From: Bacteroidota bacterium
GTDB taxonomy: Bacteria; Bacteroidota; Bacteroidia; 2-12-FULL-35-15
Length of the DNA: 64,000 nucleotides
Direction: 5' to 3'
Assembly (NCBI GenBank): GCA_025963725.1
Contig: JAOQAE010000006.1
Location: 310,001-374,000 of the forward strand
The notes beneath the pieces were generated by a model. That model did no database searches. It was given only the letters and a program-made list of their open reading frames with translations, and was not told the origin of the DNA. A program made the position numbers and the translations under genes. Positions 49,429 to 59,196 of this stretch are shown here, one piece after another (position 1 is the first letter of the stretch; the number at the start of each line of letters is the position of its first letter).

Positions 49429-50433
49429 TTACTTAACGATCAGCTTCACCGTGCTGCGGCCAGCTCCGGTTTGAACACATACCGTGTAGAAACCTTTTGC
49501 CATTGCAGCTGTGTTGATAGCTGAGAAATGACGGCCTGCCGCCTGGGTACCTTTATTATCAGAAGCAACCAGCTTGCCTGTTACATCATAGATGCTGATG
49601 GTCACTGAAGTTTCAGCAGACAGGTTATAATTAACCTGCGCCTGGTCAACAGAAGGATTAGGGAATACATTCAACCCGAGCTCGCCTGCATTTTCAGCGA
49701 TGCTGCTGGAAGTGTTTGTTCCGCGGATCATGAAATCATCAATAGAGATCATGTTGTCGTCAAATGAATTGTGGTGAAAAGCGATGAACACTGTTTGTCC
49801 TGCGTATGCATCCAAAGGCACAGAGAACGGACGCAGCTGCCCATTGTGCAGCATTTGAGCCTGGTCGGCAATATCAATGTAAGTTCCATCCTGTCCGTGT
49901 ACAAATCCCGAAGAGAAAGTGAAGGTGCTGAATACGGTATCAGTACCGGTAGCAGTCATTTCTGCTGCATCGAACAATGTTGTTGTGAACGACAATACAT
50001 CGTTATCGGTTGTAGAAAGCTTTACCTCGTAACCGTCAAGGTAACGCGGAGTCTGCAGCGGGGCCGCTCTCCAGAACAGCGTGTCATGCGCTTCCAGTGT
50101 GAAGGAAGGTGTGATCAGCCAGTTGTCGGATAATGCAGGCGATGCAAACCAGGAGTTAGACCCAATCGCAACGTTGTTTGTCGTATCAACAGGAGAGAAA
50201 GGCAATATCGCGAACCATTCGTCAGGGCGGCCGGCGCCTGAACCGTCGGATAGACCATCGCCATCATAGTTATACCACAATGCATCAGGTGTTGACCCGG
50301 AAGGAAAACCTGTTACGATATCGTCATAAAAAGACTGAAAGTTGAAACTTTCATAAACCAGCGTATCCTGTGCCTTTAAACCGGACACTGATAACGCAGC
50401 AAAACTTAAAGCTACCAAGTAAATTTTTTTCAT
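49429..50433 (-). CDS. T9SS-secreted protein 3, choice-of-anchor J-like
   Basis: 334 aa with a signal peptide (KKIYLVALSFAALSVSGLKA). The body includes WLITPSFTLEAHDTLFWRAA, QTPRYLDGYEVKLSTTDND and GQTVFIAFHHNSFDDNMISI then DDFMIRG, which is the choice-of-anchor J pattern. The C-terminal type-A sorting domain is GLNVFPNPSVDQAQVNYNL ... AMAKGFYTVCVQTGAGRSTV. It is parallel to cargo 2, suggesting duplication. Promoter at 50466-50496. Confidence 0.85.
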   Translation of the reverse strand: MKKIYLVALSFAALSVSGLKAQDTLVYESFNFQSFYDDIVTGFPSGSTPDALWYNYDGDGLSDGSGAGRPDEWFAILPFSPVDTTNNVAIGSNSWFASPALSDNWLITPSFTLEAHDTLFWRAAPLQTPRYLDGYEVKLSTTDNDVLSFTTTLFDAAEMTATGTDTVFSTFTFSSGFVHGQDGTYIDIADQAQMLHNGQLRPFSVPLDAYAGQTVFIAFHHNSFDDNMISIDDFMIRGTNTSSSIAENAGELGLNVFPNPSVDQAQVNYNLSAETSVTISIYDVTGKLVASDNKGTQAAGRHFSAINTAAMAKGFYTVCVQTGAGRSTVKLIVK

Positions 50434-50465
50434 TTTTTTGTTTTTATATATGATTGTTACGTGTA

Positions 50466-50496
50466 CAAAAATAACGATTATTCCGGCTCGGACAAA
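50466..50496 (-). promoter_or_regulatory. promoter for T9SS cargo 3
   Basis: Minus strand: -33 TTTG (50493-50496), 19 bp, then -7 TATTTTTG (50466-50473), a full match to TTTG-N19-TAnnTTTG. Confidence 0.75.
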
Positions 50497-50507
50497 TCTA
50501 TTATGAA

Positions 50508-50541
50508 AAGGCCGGCTCCATCACTGAATGCCGGCCTTTAA
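50508..50541 (-). terminator. terminator of gcvP
   Basis: Stem AAAGGCCGGC / GCCGGCCTTT with a 13-nt loop just downstream of the gcvP stop on the minus strand. Confidence 0.85.
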
Positions 50542-50558
50542 AATATACTATGCAGGTA

Positions 50559-53441
50559 CTAAACCAGCTCCGCTTCCATATAGCTTTCGATCGGAGGGCA
50601 GGCGCAGATCAGGTTCCTGTCGCCATGCGCATTATCCACCCTTGCAACACTTGGCCAGAACTTCGTATCCTTCACCCATTTCAGCGGGTAAACCGCTTTT
50701 TCGCGTGAATAGGAGTGTTTCCAGTCGCTGGTGATCACTGCTTTTGCAGTATGCGGTGCATTTTTGATCACATTGTCGTTCTTATCCGCTTTCCCTGCAA
50801 TGATCTCATCTATTTCCTGTTTGATCGCGATCATGGCGGAACAAAAACGGTCGAGCTCTTCCTTCGATTCGCTTTCCGTAGGCTCCACCATTAATGTATC
50901 ATGAACCGGGAAGGCCACTGTTGGTGCGTGAAAGCCATAATCCATCAGGCGCTTTGCAATGTCGCCCACTTCAATTCCCGCTTCGCGCTTGAAAGAAACG
51001 CAGTCGAGGATCATTTCATGCGCACAGCGGCCGTTCTTCCCGCTGTAAAGTGTTTTATAGTGCCCGCTCAGCGATTCCTTGATGTAATTCGCATTCAGGA
51101 TCGCCATTTTAGTAGCTTCCGTTACGCCTTCGCCACCGAGCATTTTAATATAGCCGTAAGAGATGAGCAGGATCAGCGAGCTGCCGAAAGGCGCTGCCGA
51201 TACCGCGGAAATACCTTTATCACCGCCGGTTTTCACCATCACGTGCGATGGCAGGAACGGCACCAGCTGCTTTGCAACGCCGATAGGGCCCATTCCCGGG
51301 CCGCCGCCGCCGTGCGGGATGGCGAATGTTTTATGCAGGTTGAGGTGGCAAACATCAGCCCCGATATTTCCCGGGCTGGTGAGCCCTACCTGGGCATTCA
51401 TGTTCGCGCCGTCCATGTATACCTGCCCGCCGTTCTCATGAATAATATCGGTGATCTCGATGATGCTTTCCTCGTATACGCCGTGTGTGCTCGGATACGT
51501 CACCATGAGGCAGGAAAGGTTGTCCTTGTGAAGCTTTGCCTTTTCGCGCATATCGTTCACATCGATGTTTCCTTTTTCATCGCATTTCACGAGTACGATC
51601 TTCATGCCGCACATGGCTGCGCTGGCAGGATTTGTACCATGCGCCGAGGTAGGGATCAACGCAATGTTGCGGTGATGGTCGCCTCTCGACTGGTGGTATG
51701 CCTGGATCACGAGCAGGCCCGCATATTCGCCCTGTGCGCCGCTGTTTGGCTGAAAGCTCATTTTTGCAAAGCCGGTGATCTCGCTGAGGTTGCGGTCCAG
51801 TTCATCGATCATCTCGAGGTAGCCTGCCGCCTGCTCCACCGGCACAAAGGGGTGGATGTTGGCAAACTCCGGCCAGGTGATCGGCATCAGCTCTGCCGCT
51901 GCATTCAGCTTCATGGTGCAGGAGCCGAGGGAGATCATGGAGTGTGTCAATGAAAGGTCTTTATTTTCGAGGCGCTTGATGTAGCGCATCATTTCCGATT
52001 CGGAATGATAAGAGTTGAACACGGGATGCGACAGGATCGCGGATTTACGCTCAGCGATCACAGTTTTGAGGCCGAATACCTGATCCTGCGTTACTTTTGA
52101 AACAGGTTTTCCGGCTGCTTTCGCGAAGATCTCAATGATCGCATTCAGGTCGTCCGCCCCGGTTGTCTGGTCGAGCGCGATACAAACGCAATTATCCACA
52201 TAGCGGAAATTGATCTGAGCGCCAACCGCGAGGTTATGGATCATTCCTTCGGAAATGCCGGCAGGAAGCACCACTTTGATGGTATCGAAGAACTGATCGC
52301 CTTCAATTGTATATCCAAGCTTCTTCAGCTCCGAAGCCAGTGCCACGGCGGAAAGATGCACCTGCTGCGCAATGCCTTTGATGCCTTCGGGGCCATGATA
52401 CACGGCATACATGCCGGCCATGATCGCGAGCAGCGCCTGCGCCGTACAGATGTTGGAGGTTGCCTTATCGCGGCGGATATGCTGCTCGCGGGTTTGCAAT
52501 GCCATGCGCAATGCGGGGTTTCCCTGCGCATCTACGGAAACGCCGATAATACGGCCCGGAAGGATGCGCTTGTACTCTTCACGGCAGGCGAAGAAAGCAG
52601 CGTGAGGGCCGCCGTATCCCATCGGAACGCCGAAGCGCTGTGTATTTCCAACAACCACATCGGCGCCCCATTCGCCCGGAGGCGTGAGCAGCACAAGGCT
52701 CAGCACATCTGCGGCAACCGCAATTGCTATATTTTTTGCTTTCGCTTCTTTCGCAAAAGCGGTATAATCATGCACTTTTCCATCTGCAGACGGATACTGG
52801 AGCAGCATCCCGTAAAAAGATGAATCCAGCCCCGCAGCCTTCCAGCCGCCGATCACCAGCTCGATGCCCAATGGCTTTGAGCGTGTTTTCAGCAGGTCGA
52901 TGGTTTGGGGATAGCACTCGTCAGAGACAAAGAATTTCACTGCGCCTTCCTTCACCTGCTCGCGTGTGCGGTTATTGTAGAGCATCGTCATGGCTTCTGC
53001 GGCAGCTGTGGCTTCATCCAGCAGGGATGCATTGGCGATCTCCATGCCGGTGAGGTCCATCACCATGGTCTGAAAGTTCAGCAATGCTTCAAGGCGGCCC
53101 TGTGCGATCTCCGCCTGGTATGGCGTGTAAGCTGTATACCAGCCCGGGTTCTCAAGGATATTGCGCTGGATCACAGGAGGAATAATGGTTCCGCTGTAGC
53201 CGAGGCCGATGTATGACCTGAAAACCTTGTTTTTAGCGGCAATTCCGCGGAGGTGCTTATGGTATTCAAACTCCGTCATTCCTGCGGCAAGGTCCAATGG
53301 CTTTTTCAGCCTGATGGCAGATGGAATAGTTTGATCGATCAGTGCATCAACCGATGCTGCATTTATTTTTGCAAGCATTGCTGTTACATCGTTTGCGCGC
53401 GGACCGTTATGACGGTTTACAAATTTATCGGTAGTGATCAT
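50559..53441 (-). CDS. gcvP: glycine dehydrogenase (decarboxylating), P-protein
   Basis: 960 aa, the full homodimeric-type P-protein with both halves fused. The N-terminal half includes [20 protein letters not shown] and [20 protein letters not shown] then [20 protein letters not shown]. The C-terminal half includes the PLP lysine in [20 protein letters not shown]. It decarboxylates glycine in the glycine-cleavage system, passing the aminomethyl group to H-protein. The other gcv genes are not in the window. No glycine riboswitch was seen upstream; a -7 box TATATTTG lies at 53463-53470. Confidence 0.97.
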   Translation of the reverse strand: MITTDKFVNRHNGPRANDVTAMLAKINAASVDALIDQTIPSAIRLKKPLDLAAGMTEFEYHKHLRGIAAKNKVFRSYIGLGYSGTIIPPVIQRNILENPGWYTAYTPYQAEIAQGRLEALLNFQTMVMDLTGMEIANASLLDEATAAAEAMTMLYNNRTREQVKEGAVKFFVSDECYPQTIDLLKTRSKPLGIELVIGGWKAAGLDSSFYGMLLQYPSADGKVHDYTAFAKEAKAKNIAIAVAADVLSLVLLTPPGEWGADVVVGNTQRFGVPMGYGGPHAAFFACREEYKRILPGRIIGVSVDAQGNPALRMALQTREQHIRRDKATSNICTAQALLAIMAGMYAVYHGPEGIKGIAQQVHLSAVALASELKKLGYTIEGDQFFDTIKVVLPAGISEGMIHNLAVGAQINFRYVDNCVCIALDQTTGADDLNAIIEIFAKAAGKPVSKVTQDQVFGLKTVIAERKSAILSHPVFNSYHSESEMMRYIKRLENKDLSLTHSMISLGSCTMKLNAAAELMPITWPEFANIHPFVPVEQAAGYLEMIDELDRNLSEITGFAKMSFQPNSGAQGEYAGLLVIQAYHQSRGDHHRNIALIPTSAHGTNPASAAMCGMKIVLVKCDEKGNIDVNDMREKAKLHKDNLSCLMVTYPSTHGVYEESIIEITDIIHENGGQVYMDGANMNAQVGLTSPGNIGADVCHLNLHKTFAIPHGGGGPGMGPIGVAKQLVPFLPSHVMVKTGGDKGISAVSAAPFGSSLILLISYGYIKMLGGEGVTEATKMAILNANYIKESLSGHYKTLYSGKNGRCAHEMILDCVSFKREAGIEVGDIAKRLMDYGFHAPTVAFPVHDTLMVEPTESESKEELDRFCSAMIAIKQEIDEIIAGKADKNDNVIKNAPHTAKAVITSDWKHSYSREKAVYPLKWVKDTKFWPSVARVDNAHGDRNLICACPPIESYMEAELV

Positions 53442-53462
53442 GTTCAGAAAATTTTAGGAATG

Positions 53463-53470
53463 CAAATATA
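53463..53470 (-). promoter_or_regulatory. putative -7 box (TATATTTG) for gcvP
   Basis: Exact TAnnTTTG match 21 bp before the gcvP start on the minus strand. The nearest TTTG (53494-53497) is 23 bp away instead of 19. Confidence 0.4.
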
Positions 53471-53576
53471 GTCAGAAAACAGCTCTGTTTTCCCAAATTA
53501 TCAACAAGTAAAGAAGAAAAATGTTGCGTTGGCAGAGAATGGTTATCTTTGATGAAATCAACCAAAAGCCCGTTTT

Positions 53577-54209
53577 ATGCCCCGTTCAGTTTTAGTCGCC
53601 GCATTCATCATTTTAATCCTTGCAGGAAAGGCATTTGCCCAGGATAACCGCGATACGGTGATCCTGCTGAATGGCGATGCGGTGATCTGCACGGTGCTCG
53701 ATACCACCAACGGCCTTACGAGCATCAAAAACCCGAAGAATCCGAAAAAGAACATCCTGATCGAGAACGACAGGATCTTTTCAATTAAAAGCCAAACGGG
53801 CGAAAGCGTGATGTACACTTATGATACGCTGATCGGGAACGAGTTCACAGTGGATGAAATGCGCTACTTTATCTATGGCGAGCAGGATGCGGATAAAAAA
53901 TTCAAGGCGAACGGATGCCTTGCGCTGGGCGCTGTTGTTGGCGTGCTCTCAGGGTTCACCGGCAGCTTCTTCTGCCCTATTCCGCCATTTGCATTTACAG
54001 CCTTATCTGGCATCCCGAAGGTAAAGATCAAAATGAACACCGTTTCCAATCCCGAGTATTTAAAGCATGATCCGTACCTGATGGGGTATGAGCGCGTTGC
54101 CCGCAAAAAGAGAAAGCTGAAATCGCTGATCGGCGGCGGCTTAGGCCTCGTGGTTGGCTTCGGTACTTACGAAGTGCTGAAGGAAACAGGGAATGATCCC
54201 TGGAAATAA
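53577..54209 (+). CDS. exported protein with C-terminal membrane segments, unknown function
   Basis: 210 aa. The N-terminus is a signal peptide (PRSVLVAAFIILILAGKAFA). A small beta domain follows (DTVILLNGDAVICTVLDTTN, NILIENDRIFSIKSQTGESV), then a charged linker, two hydrophobic segments (NGCLALGAVVGVLSGFTGSF and LIGGGLGLVVGFGTYEVL) and basic residues between them. No family was recognised, although the 'LNG..I.CTV' beta part resembles small exported proteins of Bacteroidota. It is convergent with the sensor phosphatase. Confidence 0.6.
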   Translation: MPRSVLVAAFIILILAGKAFAQDNRDTVILLNGDAVICTVLDTTNGLTSIKNPKNPKKNILIENDRIFSIKSQTGESVMYTYDTLIGNEFTVDEMRYFIYGEQDADKKFKANGCLALGAVVGVLSGFTGSFFCPIPPFAFTALSGIPKVKIKMNTVSNPEYLKHDPYLMGYERVARKKRKLKSLIGGGLGLVVGFGTYEVLKETGNDPWK

Positions 54210-54241
54210 TCTATGGGTAACTTTCACAGGTTATAATGTCG

Positions 54242-57200
54242 CTAAATCCTTACGCCCGCAACAAGCACATCATCGATCTGCTCAATGCCCTTCTTCCATT
54301 TGCGGAGCGTTTTTGAAACCACATCCTTCTGCTCGTTCATAGGCAGGTGGGCAATGGAAAGCAGGAGCTCTTTCAGTTGCTTTACCTTGAACTTTTTCCC
54401 GGCGGGCCCTCCGAACTGATCGGCATAGCCATCCGTAAACGTATACACGATATCTCCCACGAGCAGCGTTACTTCCTGCAGCCGGAACGGCTCATCCTCC
54501 CGGATATGCTTTCCTACGGGATATTTATCGGCCTTATATTCGATGATCGTTTTATCACGGCAGATCCACAGCGGATTATTGGCGGCAGAAAAAAGCAATT
54601 GCCTTGTTTTGAAATTATAAGCGCAGAGCACACAATCCATTCCATCCTTCCCGCCTTCTTCGCTTCCATCCGAGCGCAGCACGTCAATGATCCGCGTCCG
54701 CACCTCAGCGAGGATCTCAGCGGGAGAAACAAAGGCTGTTGTATTGATTGACTCATTTAAAAAGGAGATATTCAAAAGACTCATGAACGCGCCCGGTACG
54801 CCGTGGCCTGTGCAATCGGCAGTGATCATGTAGAGCCAGTCGCCTTTTGGCTGCGCCCAGTAGAAATCGCCGCTTACAATATCCTTCGGCTTGTAATAGA
54901 TAAAATATTCAGGAAGGTTTTCTCTTAGCAATTTATCGCTGGCAAGCAATGCATTCTGGATCCGCTTTGCATAACGGATGCTGTCCCTGATCTCCACATA
55001 GGCGGTTTCAAGCATCTGCTTCTGCGCCACCACCTCGGCGGTGCGCTCCATCACGATCATCTCCAGCTTCTCCTTCTGCCTGCGCAAACGCATTACCGTG
55101 ATCCTGATCGCGAGATAAATGATAACAATGAACAGCAGAAAATACAGGAAGTATGCAGCATACGTGCGGTACCAGGGCGGCGCAATGCTAAAGGTATAGC
55201 GGCCTTCGGAACTTGTGTTGCCGTATGCATCCACACTGCGCACCCTGAATGTGTAGGTGCCCTCGTAAAGGTTGGTATAGTTCTTCTCCGTTGCCAGGGA
55301 GGGCTTCGACCATGTTGTATCGTAGCCGTCGAGCCGGCAGCTGAAGTAAACCTGGTTATTCAGCATAAAGACCGGCGCATCGAAGCTGAAGGCAATTGAA
55401 TTGTCGCTGTAGCGGATCGCATTGGAATTTACAATAGCCTGATCGGCGCTGCCCATAAAGATCAGCGAGTCTTTCCCGATGGTAACGGTTTGTACGACCG
55501 ACCTGAATCCGGCAGGTGTTTTGTCGCCTGCGCGGAGATCATAGCTTGCAAAAAATTCGCTGGTCACTGTCCAGAGCAGCCCATCGGGCTCGATAACGGC
55601 GCATTGCAGGCTGTTATCCGAAAAGAGCGAGCCGAGCTTCACTTTTTGCGAAAACAGCTTTCCCTCATTGTCATATCCAAAGCAGGTAATGGATGCGGGA
55701 TCGGGAGGCGCGAGAAACAGGCGGAAATCATAAGGCGCTTTCAGCCCGGGACATTTCCCTTCCGCGAGCGCCCTGTATGTCCAGGGAGCTTTTGTAAAAC
55801 AAACAGCGTTTTTGGAAATGTCTTTTTCCGGGAGGTACTTATAGCAGCTGCCTGTATTGCAAACAAAGATGCTGTCACCGATGTACACAATATAATTTTC
55901 ATTCGCCGGTAGGCCGTTCAACGTATCGTACTGATGGATCTCCAGCTTTTTCTGCTGCAGCCCGAACTTTACATGAAATGTTTTTTTCTGCCGCGAAACC
56001 ATCCAGGTCTCATAGAGGTCATCTTCGCCTTTGCATTTGCTTACGCCGCCAAGCTTCAGCAGCTCCTGCCCCAGGATCTCGTAGAATTGTACACTTACAG
56101 GTATTTTCCCGGGCTTCACATCGATCACGCTGAACCCGCCCTTTTCTGCTGTTACGAGCATATCGGCACCGGGAATGGAGGTGATGCGGTTGGTAAGGTC
56201 GGGAGTGACTGCCTCGGCCCTGTCGCCGTTCATTCGCACCAATCCATTGCTGGTGCCTACATAAAGCACATCATTATGCTCATACAGGTCCCATACCTCC
56301 GTATTTGTAACCGCGGTAGGAAGCGCAGCAATGCCATGCGACAGCGGATCCTGCTTTAACCTGAACAGCCCGCTTCCGCAAGCGAGGTATAGCGTCCCAT
56401 TGTATTTTTTTATGTACTCGGCAATTCCCCTGAAGCCGGACCTGTCATCATACATAAAAGCAGCGCTGTTATAGCCAAGGCAGCTTACGCCGTTGTTGTG
56501 CATCAGCCATACATTCTTTTCGCGGTCTACAAATATATCCGCGATCCCCTCGTCGCTCAGTCCGGATGCCTTGTTAATGATCTCTTTCTGATCGCCATTC
56601 TTATCGTAAAACGCGATCCCGGCACGTGAATTCACCGCGAACACGGAGTCGTTTACCCATTGACAGCCGAGCACCCCGGCCTCTTCAAGGAATTTATCCG
56701 TTTTAAAAAGACTGATGGAAGTTTGTGCCTGGCTTGCGGGCCCTGCCCCGGGATCCATATAAAAAAAGCCTTCGTCACCGCTCAGCACCAGGCTGCGGCC
56801 ATGAAAAGGCATAATGGAAAGGATCCGCTTATCAGCAAACAATTCTCCTCCGGGCACCAGCTCCAGCCTGTTCCCGCGTATTTCCATAAGCCCCGAACTA
56901 CGCTGCCGCACATACAGGCGGTTGTGTGCAATGAACGACAAAGCGAACTTATGCGCAGTGGGCGCTTCGATCACATCGGCCACTTTTTTATCGCGCACCA
57001 CAAAGATCCGCTCCGAGCTTTGAAAATAAATGCTGCCATTGAGGGGCAGGATCTTCCAGAGGTCGTTGAATTCCTTCTGGCTCTTTGTAAGCTGCCCGGT
57101 CATTGAAACAAAATGAAACTTCCCCAGCCTGTTGCGCTCGAGGTATCCAAAGTCGCCGGCAACAGCCAGGTATATTGTTTCCGTAACCGTATCGATCATG

Positions 57201-57448
57201 ATCTGCCGGATGGCGGAGCCCGACTTAACAGGAACGGCTTCCCAATGTTTTCCCGAAAAGATAAATACGTTGGAAGTGCTGGCAAAGAAGAGGAGTCCGC
57301 TCTTGTCCTGCACCGCGCCCCACATCTGGTTAAAGCCCTTGTAGTCCTTAGGAAGGTAATTCTTTATGAAGTAGCCGGGCGACTGCGCAAGCGAAGCCAC
57401 CTGTATGAAGAGGGAAAAGATTATACTATGCAGGAGCTTGCTTTTCAT
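54242..57448 (-). CDS. propeller-Y_Y_Y-SpoIIE sensor phosphatase
   Basis: I start at ATG 57448 (MKSKLLHSIIFSLFIQVASL), giving 1068 aa with a signal peptide. About 700 residues of sensor propeller follow (blades such as GLSDEGIADIFVDREKNVWL and EVWDLYEHNDVLYVGTSNG). A Y_Y_Y domain comes next (NQVYFSCRLDGYDTTWSKPS, NLYEGTYTFRVRSVDAYGN), then one TM helix (YAAYFLYFLLFIVIIYLAIR), a coiled coil, and a PP2C-like SpoIIE phosphatase (GDFYWAQPKGDWLYMITADC then TGHGVPGAFMS; YTFTDGYADQFGG). It resembles hybrid two-component sensors outside, but the output is a Ser/Thr phosphatase. The substrate (an anti-sigma antagonist is typical) is not in the window. Confidence 0.9.
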   Translation of the reverse strand: MKSKLLHSIIFSLFIQVASLAQSPGYFIKNYLPKDYKGFNQMWGAVQDKSGLLFFASTSNVFIFSGKHWEAVPVKSGSAIRQIMIDTVTETIYLAVAGDFGYLERNRLGKFHFVSMTGQLTKSQKEFNDLWKILPLNGSIYFQSSERIFVVRDKKVADVIEAPTAHKFALSFIAHNRLYVRQRSSGLMEIRGNRLELVPGGELFADKRILSIMPFHGRSLVLSGDEGFFYMDPGAGPASQAQTSISLFKTDKFLEEAGVLGCQWVNDSVFAVNSRAGIAFYDKNGDQKEIINKASGLSDEGIADIFVDREKNVWLMHNNGVSCLGYNSAAFMYDDRSGFRGIAEYIKKYNGTLYLACGSGLFRLKQDPLSHGIAALPTAVTNTEVWDLYEHNDVLYVGTSNGLVRMNGDRAEAVTPDLTNRITSIPGADMLVTAEKGGFSVIDVKPGKIPVSVQFYEILGQELLKLGGVSKCKGEDDLYETWMVSRQKKTFHVKFGLQQKKLEIHQYDTLNGLPANENYIVYIGDSIFVCNTGSCYKYLPEKDISKNAVCFTKAPWTYRALAEGKCPGLKAPYDFRLFLAPPDPASITCFGYDNEGKLFSQKVKLGSLFSDNSLQCAVIEPDGLLWTVTSEFFASYDLRAGDKTPAGFRSVVQTVTIGKDSLIFMGSADQAIVNSNAIRYSDNSIAFSFDAPVFMLNNQVYFSCRLDGYDTTWSKPSLATEKNYTNLYEGTYTFRVRSVDAYGNTSSEGRYTFSIAPPWYRTYAAYFLYFLLFIVIIYLAIRITVMRLRRQKEKLEMIVMERTAEVVAQKQMLETAYVEIRDSIRYAKRIQNALLASDKLLRENLPEYFIYYKPKDIVSGDFYWAQPKGDWLYMITADCTGHGVPGAFMSLLNISFLNESINTTAFVSPAEILAEVRTRIIDVLRSDGSEEGGKDGMDCVLCAYNFKTRQLLFSAANNPLWICRDKTIIEYKADKYPVGKHIREDEPFRLQEVTLLVGDIVYTFTDGYADQFGGPAGKKFKVKQLKELLLSIAHLPMNEQKDVVSKTLRKWKKGIEQIDDVLVAGVRI

Positions 57449-57473
57449 TGTAAGCAAATATAGCAAGCTCTTC

Positions 57474-57785
57474 CTATTCAGGGGATTTAATCAGGAACTT
57501 TCTGATCACAAACGAATAAAGCAGCTGTGTGAGCACGATGAACACCGGCCCTACAGCGGCAGTAACAAGCCATAAGGGAAAAAAGAAGAACGCCCAGAAA
57601 TCCCCGGCGAAGAACCCGGCAAATACATCGGTAAATATAAAGAGGGAGCAAACAAGCCAGATGACCGTTGAGACGCAAATTAAAAAAGCACCGTTGCTGC
57701 TGAGGTGCTTTTTTAATAAGCCGGTAACATCCAGCAGGTAATTTAAAAGCAGGTGCACTGCGAGGATGCAGACAACCGCTATCAT
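57474..57785 (-). CDS. small three-TM membrane protein
   Basis: 103 aa with about three hydrophobic helices (VVCILAVHLLLNYLLDVTGL, CVSTVIWLVCSLFIFTDVFA, VTAAVGPVFIVLTQLLYSFV) and a short basic end. Function unknown. Its ATG overlaps the hemL stop by four bases (ATGA), so it is translationally linked to hemL. Close coupling with hemL does not by itself show a role in haem synthesis. Confidence 0.65.
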   Translation of the reverse strand: MIAVVCILAVHLLLNYLLDVTGLLKKHLSSNGAFLICVSTVIWLVCSLFIFTDVFAGFFAGDFWAFFFFPLWLVTAAVGPVFIVLTQLLYSFVIRKFLIKSPE

Positions 57786-59086
57786 GCTTTCATGGCAACC
57801 GCCAGTGCTTCCGCAAATGCCTTTGCTGTTTTCAGGAGGTCATCTTCGGTGTGCGCTTCACATACAAATCCCACTTCGTAGCCCGAAGGCCCGAGGTAAA
57901 TGCCCCGCTCCAGCAGCTCTTTGTGCAGCACCCTGAAATACTTCATGGAATCCGCATCGATCTCTTCTGCCGAACGAACCACTTCCTTGTCGGTGAATGC
58001 GATCCAGAAAATGGAGCCGACAGAAAATAGTTTCAGGTTTGCAGGTGTAAAGTTCAGCTGTTCTGTGTGCTTAAAGATCTGCTGAATTAAGAACTGCGTT
58101 TTTGATTCAAGGCTTTCATAAAAGCCCGGCCTAAGGCATTCGGTTAATTGCGCGATACCGGCTGCCATTGCAACGGGATTCCCGCTCAACGTTCCCGCCT
58201 GGTATACATTCCCTTCCGGGGAAATGCAGCTCATGATCTCAGCGCTGGCGCCGTACATGCCTACAGGCAGGCCGCCGCCAATGATCTTTCCGTACGTGAT
58301 GATGTCGGGCTGAATGTTGTAATAGCCCGCCGCTCCTTCAAAACCGATGCGGAAGCCATTGATCACTTCGTCGAAAATGAGCAGCGTTTTATTTTCGGTG
58401 CAGATGTCGCGCAGGAATTGCAAATACTCTTTGCGCTGCAGCAGCAAGCCGTTATTCGCAGGGATCGGCTCAATGATCACGCAGGCGATCTGATCCTTAA
58501 ACTCCGCGAAAGCCTGCTTTACGGCGTCTTCATTATTTAAGGAGACTACGATGGTTTCGTTCACGAAGCTTTCCGGAACACCGGCAGAGGAAGTATTCCC
58601 GAATGTCACTAATCCCGAGCCGGCTTTCACCAGCAGTGAATCGCTGTGTCCGTGGTAGCAGCCTTCAAACTTCAGGATCTTGTTTCTCGCTGTATATCCG
58701 CGCGCCAGGCGGATCGCGCTCATCACCGCTTCGGTGCCGGAGCTCACAAAGCGGATCTTCTGAATATATCTGTTATTGCCGAGGATCAGCTCTGCAAGCT
58801 CGTTCTCAAGCGCTGTAGGCGCCCCGAAAGAGCTGCCGTTCTCCACCGTTCTTTTGATCGCATCCACCACTTTATCATTCGCATGGCCAAGGATGAGAGG
58901 GCCCCAGGAGCCGCAGTAATCAATGAACTCATTGCCATCGGCATCCCAGATGTGCGAGCCTTTGCCTTTTTGTATGAACAAAGGTGTGCCGCCAACAGAG
59001 CGGAAAGCACGTACCGGACTGTTCACTCCCCCGGGAAAATATTGTTTTGCTTTCTCAAATAAAGCCTCTGATTTTTCTCTCTTCAT
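57782..59086 (-). CDS. hemL: glutamate-1-semialdehyde 2,1-aminomutase
   Basis: 434 aa from ATG 59086 ([20 protein letters not shown]). The N-terminal signature [20 protein letters not shown] then [17 protein letters not shown] is typical. PLP-binding motifs are [32 protein letters not shown] and the active-site lysine in [19 protein letters not shown]. It converts glutamate-1-semialdehyde to 5-aminolevulinate in C5-route haem synthesis. A -7 box TATATTTG lies at 59106-59113. Confidence 0.96.
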   Translation of the reverse strand: MKREKSEALFEKAKQYFPGGVNSPVRAFRSVGGTPLFIQKGKGSHIWDADGNEFIDYCGSWGPLILGHANDKVVDAIKRTVENGSSFGAPTALENELAELILGNNRYIQKIRFVSSGTEAVMSAIRLARGYTARNKILKFEGCYHGHSDSLLVKAGSGLVTFGNTSSAGVPESFVNETIVVSLNNEDAVKQAFAEFKDQIACVIIEPIPANNGLLLQRKEYLQFLRDICTENKTLLIFDEVINGFRIGFEGAAGYYNIQPDIITYGKIIGGGLPVGMYGASAEIMSCISPEGNVYQAGTLSGNPVAMAAGIAQLTECLRPGFYESLESKTQFLIQQIFKHTEQLNFTPANLKLFSVGSIFWIAFTDKEVVRSAEEIDADSMKYFRVLHKELLERGIYLGPSGYEVGFVCEAHTEDDLLKTAKAFAEALAVAMKA

Positions 59087-59105
59087 TATTGGATAAATTA
59101 GGCTG

Positions 59106-59113
59106 CAAATATA
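59106..59113 (-). promoter_or_regulatory. putative -7 box (TATATTTG) for hemL
   Basis: Exact TAnnTTTG match 19 bp before the hemL ATG on the minus strand; no clear -33. Confidence 0.4.
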
Positions 59114-59154
59114 TATCTTTGAAGGCAAGAACCTCTGTATGCACTGCGGTTATT

Positions 59155-59196
59155 TTTACCACGGAGGCACGGAGGCCACAAGAAACACGGAGAAAT
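59155..59196. repeat. CACGGAGGCACGGAGG repeat directly in front of kynU
   Basis: ACCACGGAGGCACGGAGGCC then ACAAGAAACACGGAGAAAT runs right up to the kynU ATG at 59197. The motif is of the dispersed CACGGA type (compare 41418). Its last part (CGGAGAAAT) would serve as the ribosome-binding region. Confidence 0.55.

Noticed and set aside
50901-51953. 350-codon open frame on + across gcvP
   Set aside because: It is antisense to the certain gcvP gene, Cys/His-rich without domain sense, and an expected shadow of GC-biased third positions.
53442-53576. Glycine riboswitch upstream of gcvP
   Set aside because: The gap is short and AT-rich with no paired-aptamer pattern that I can see.
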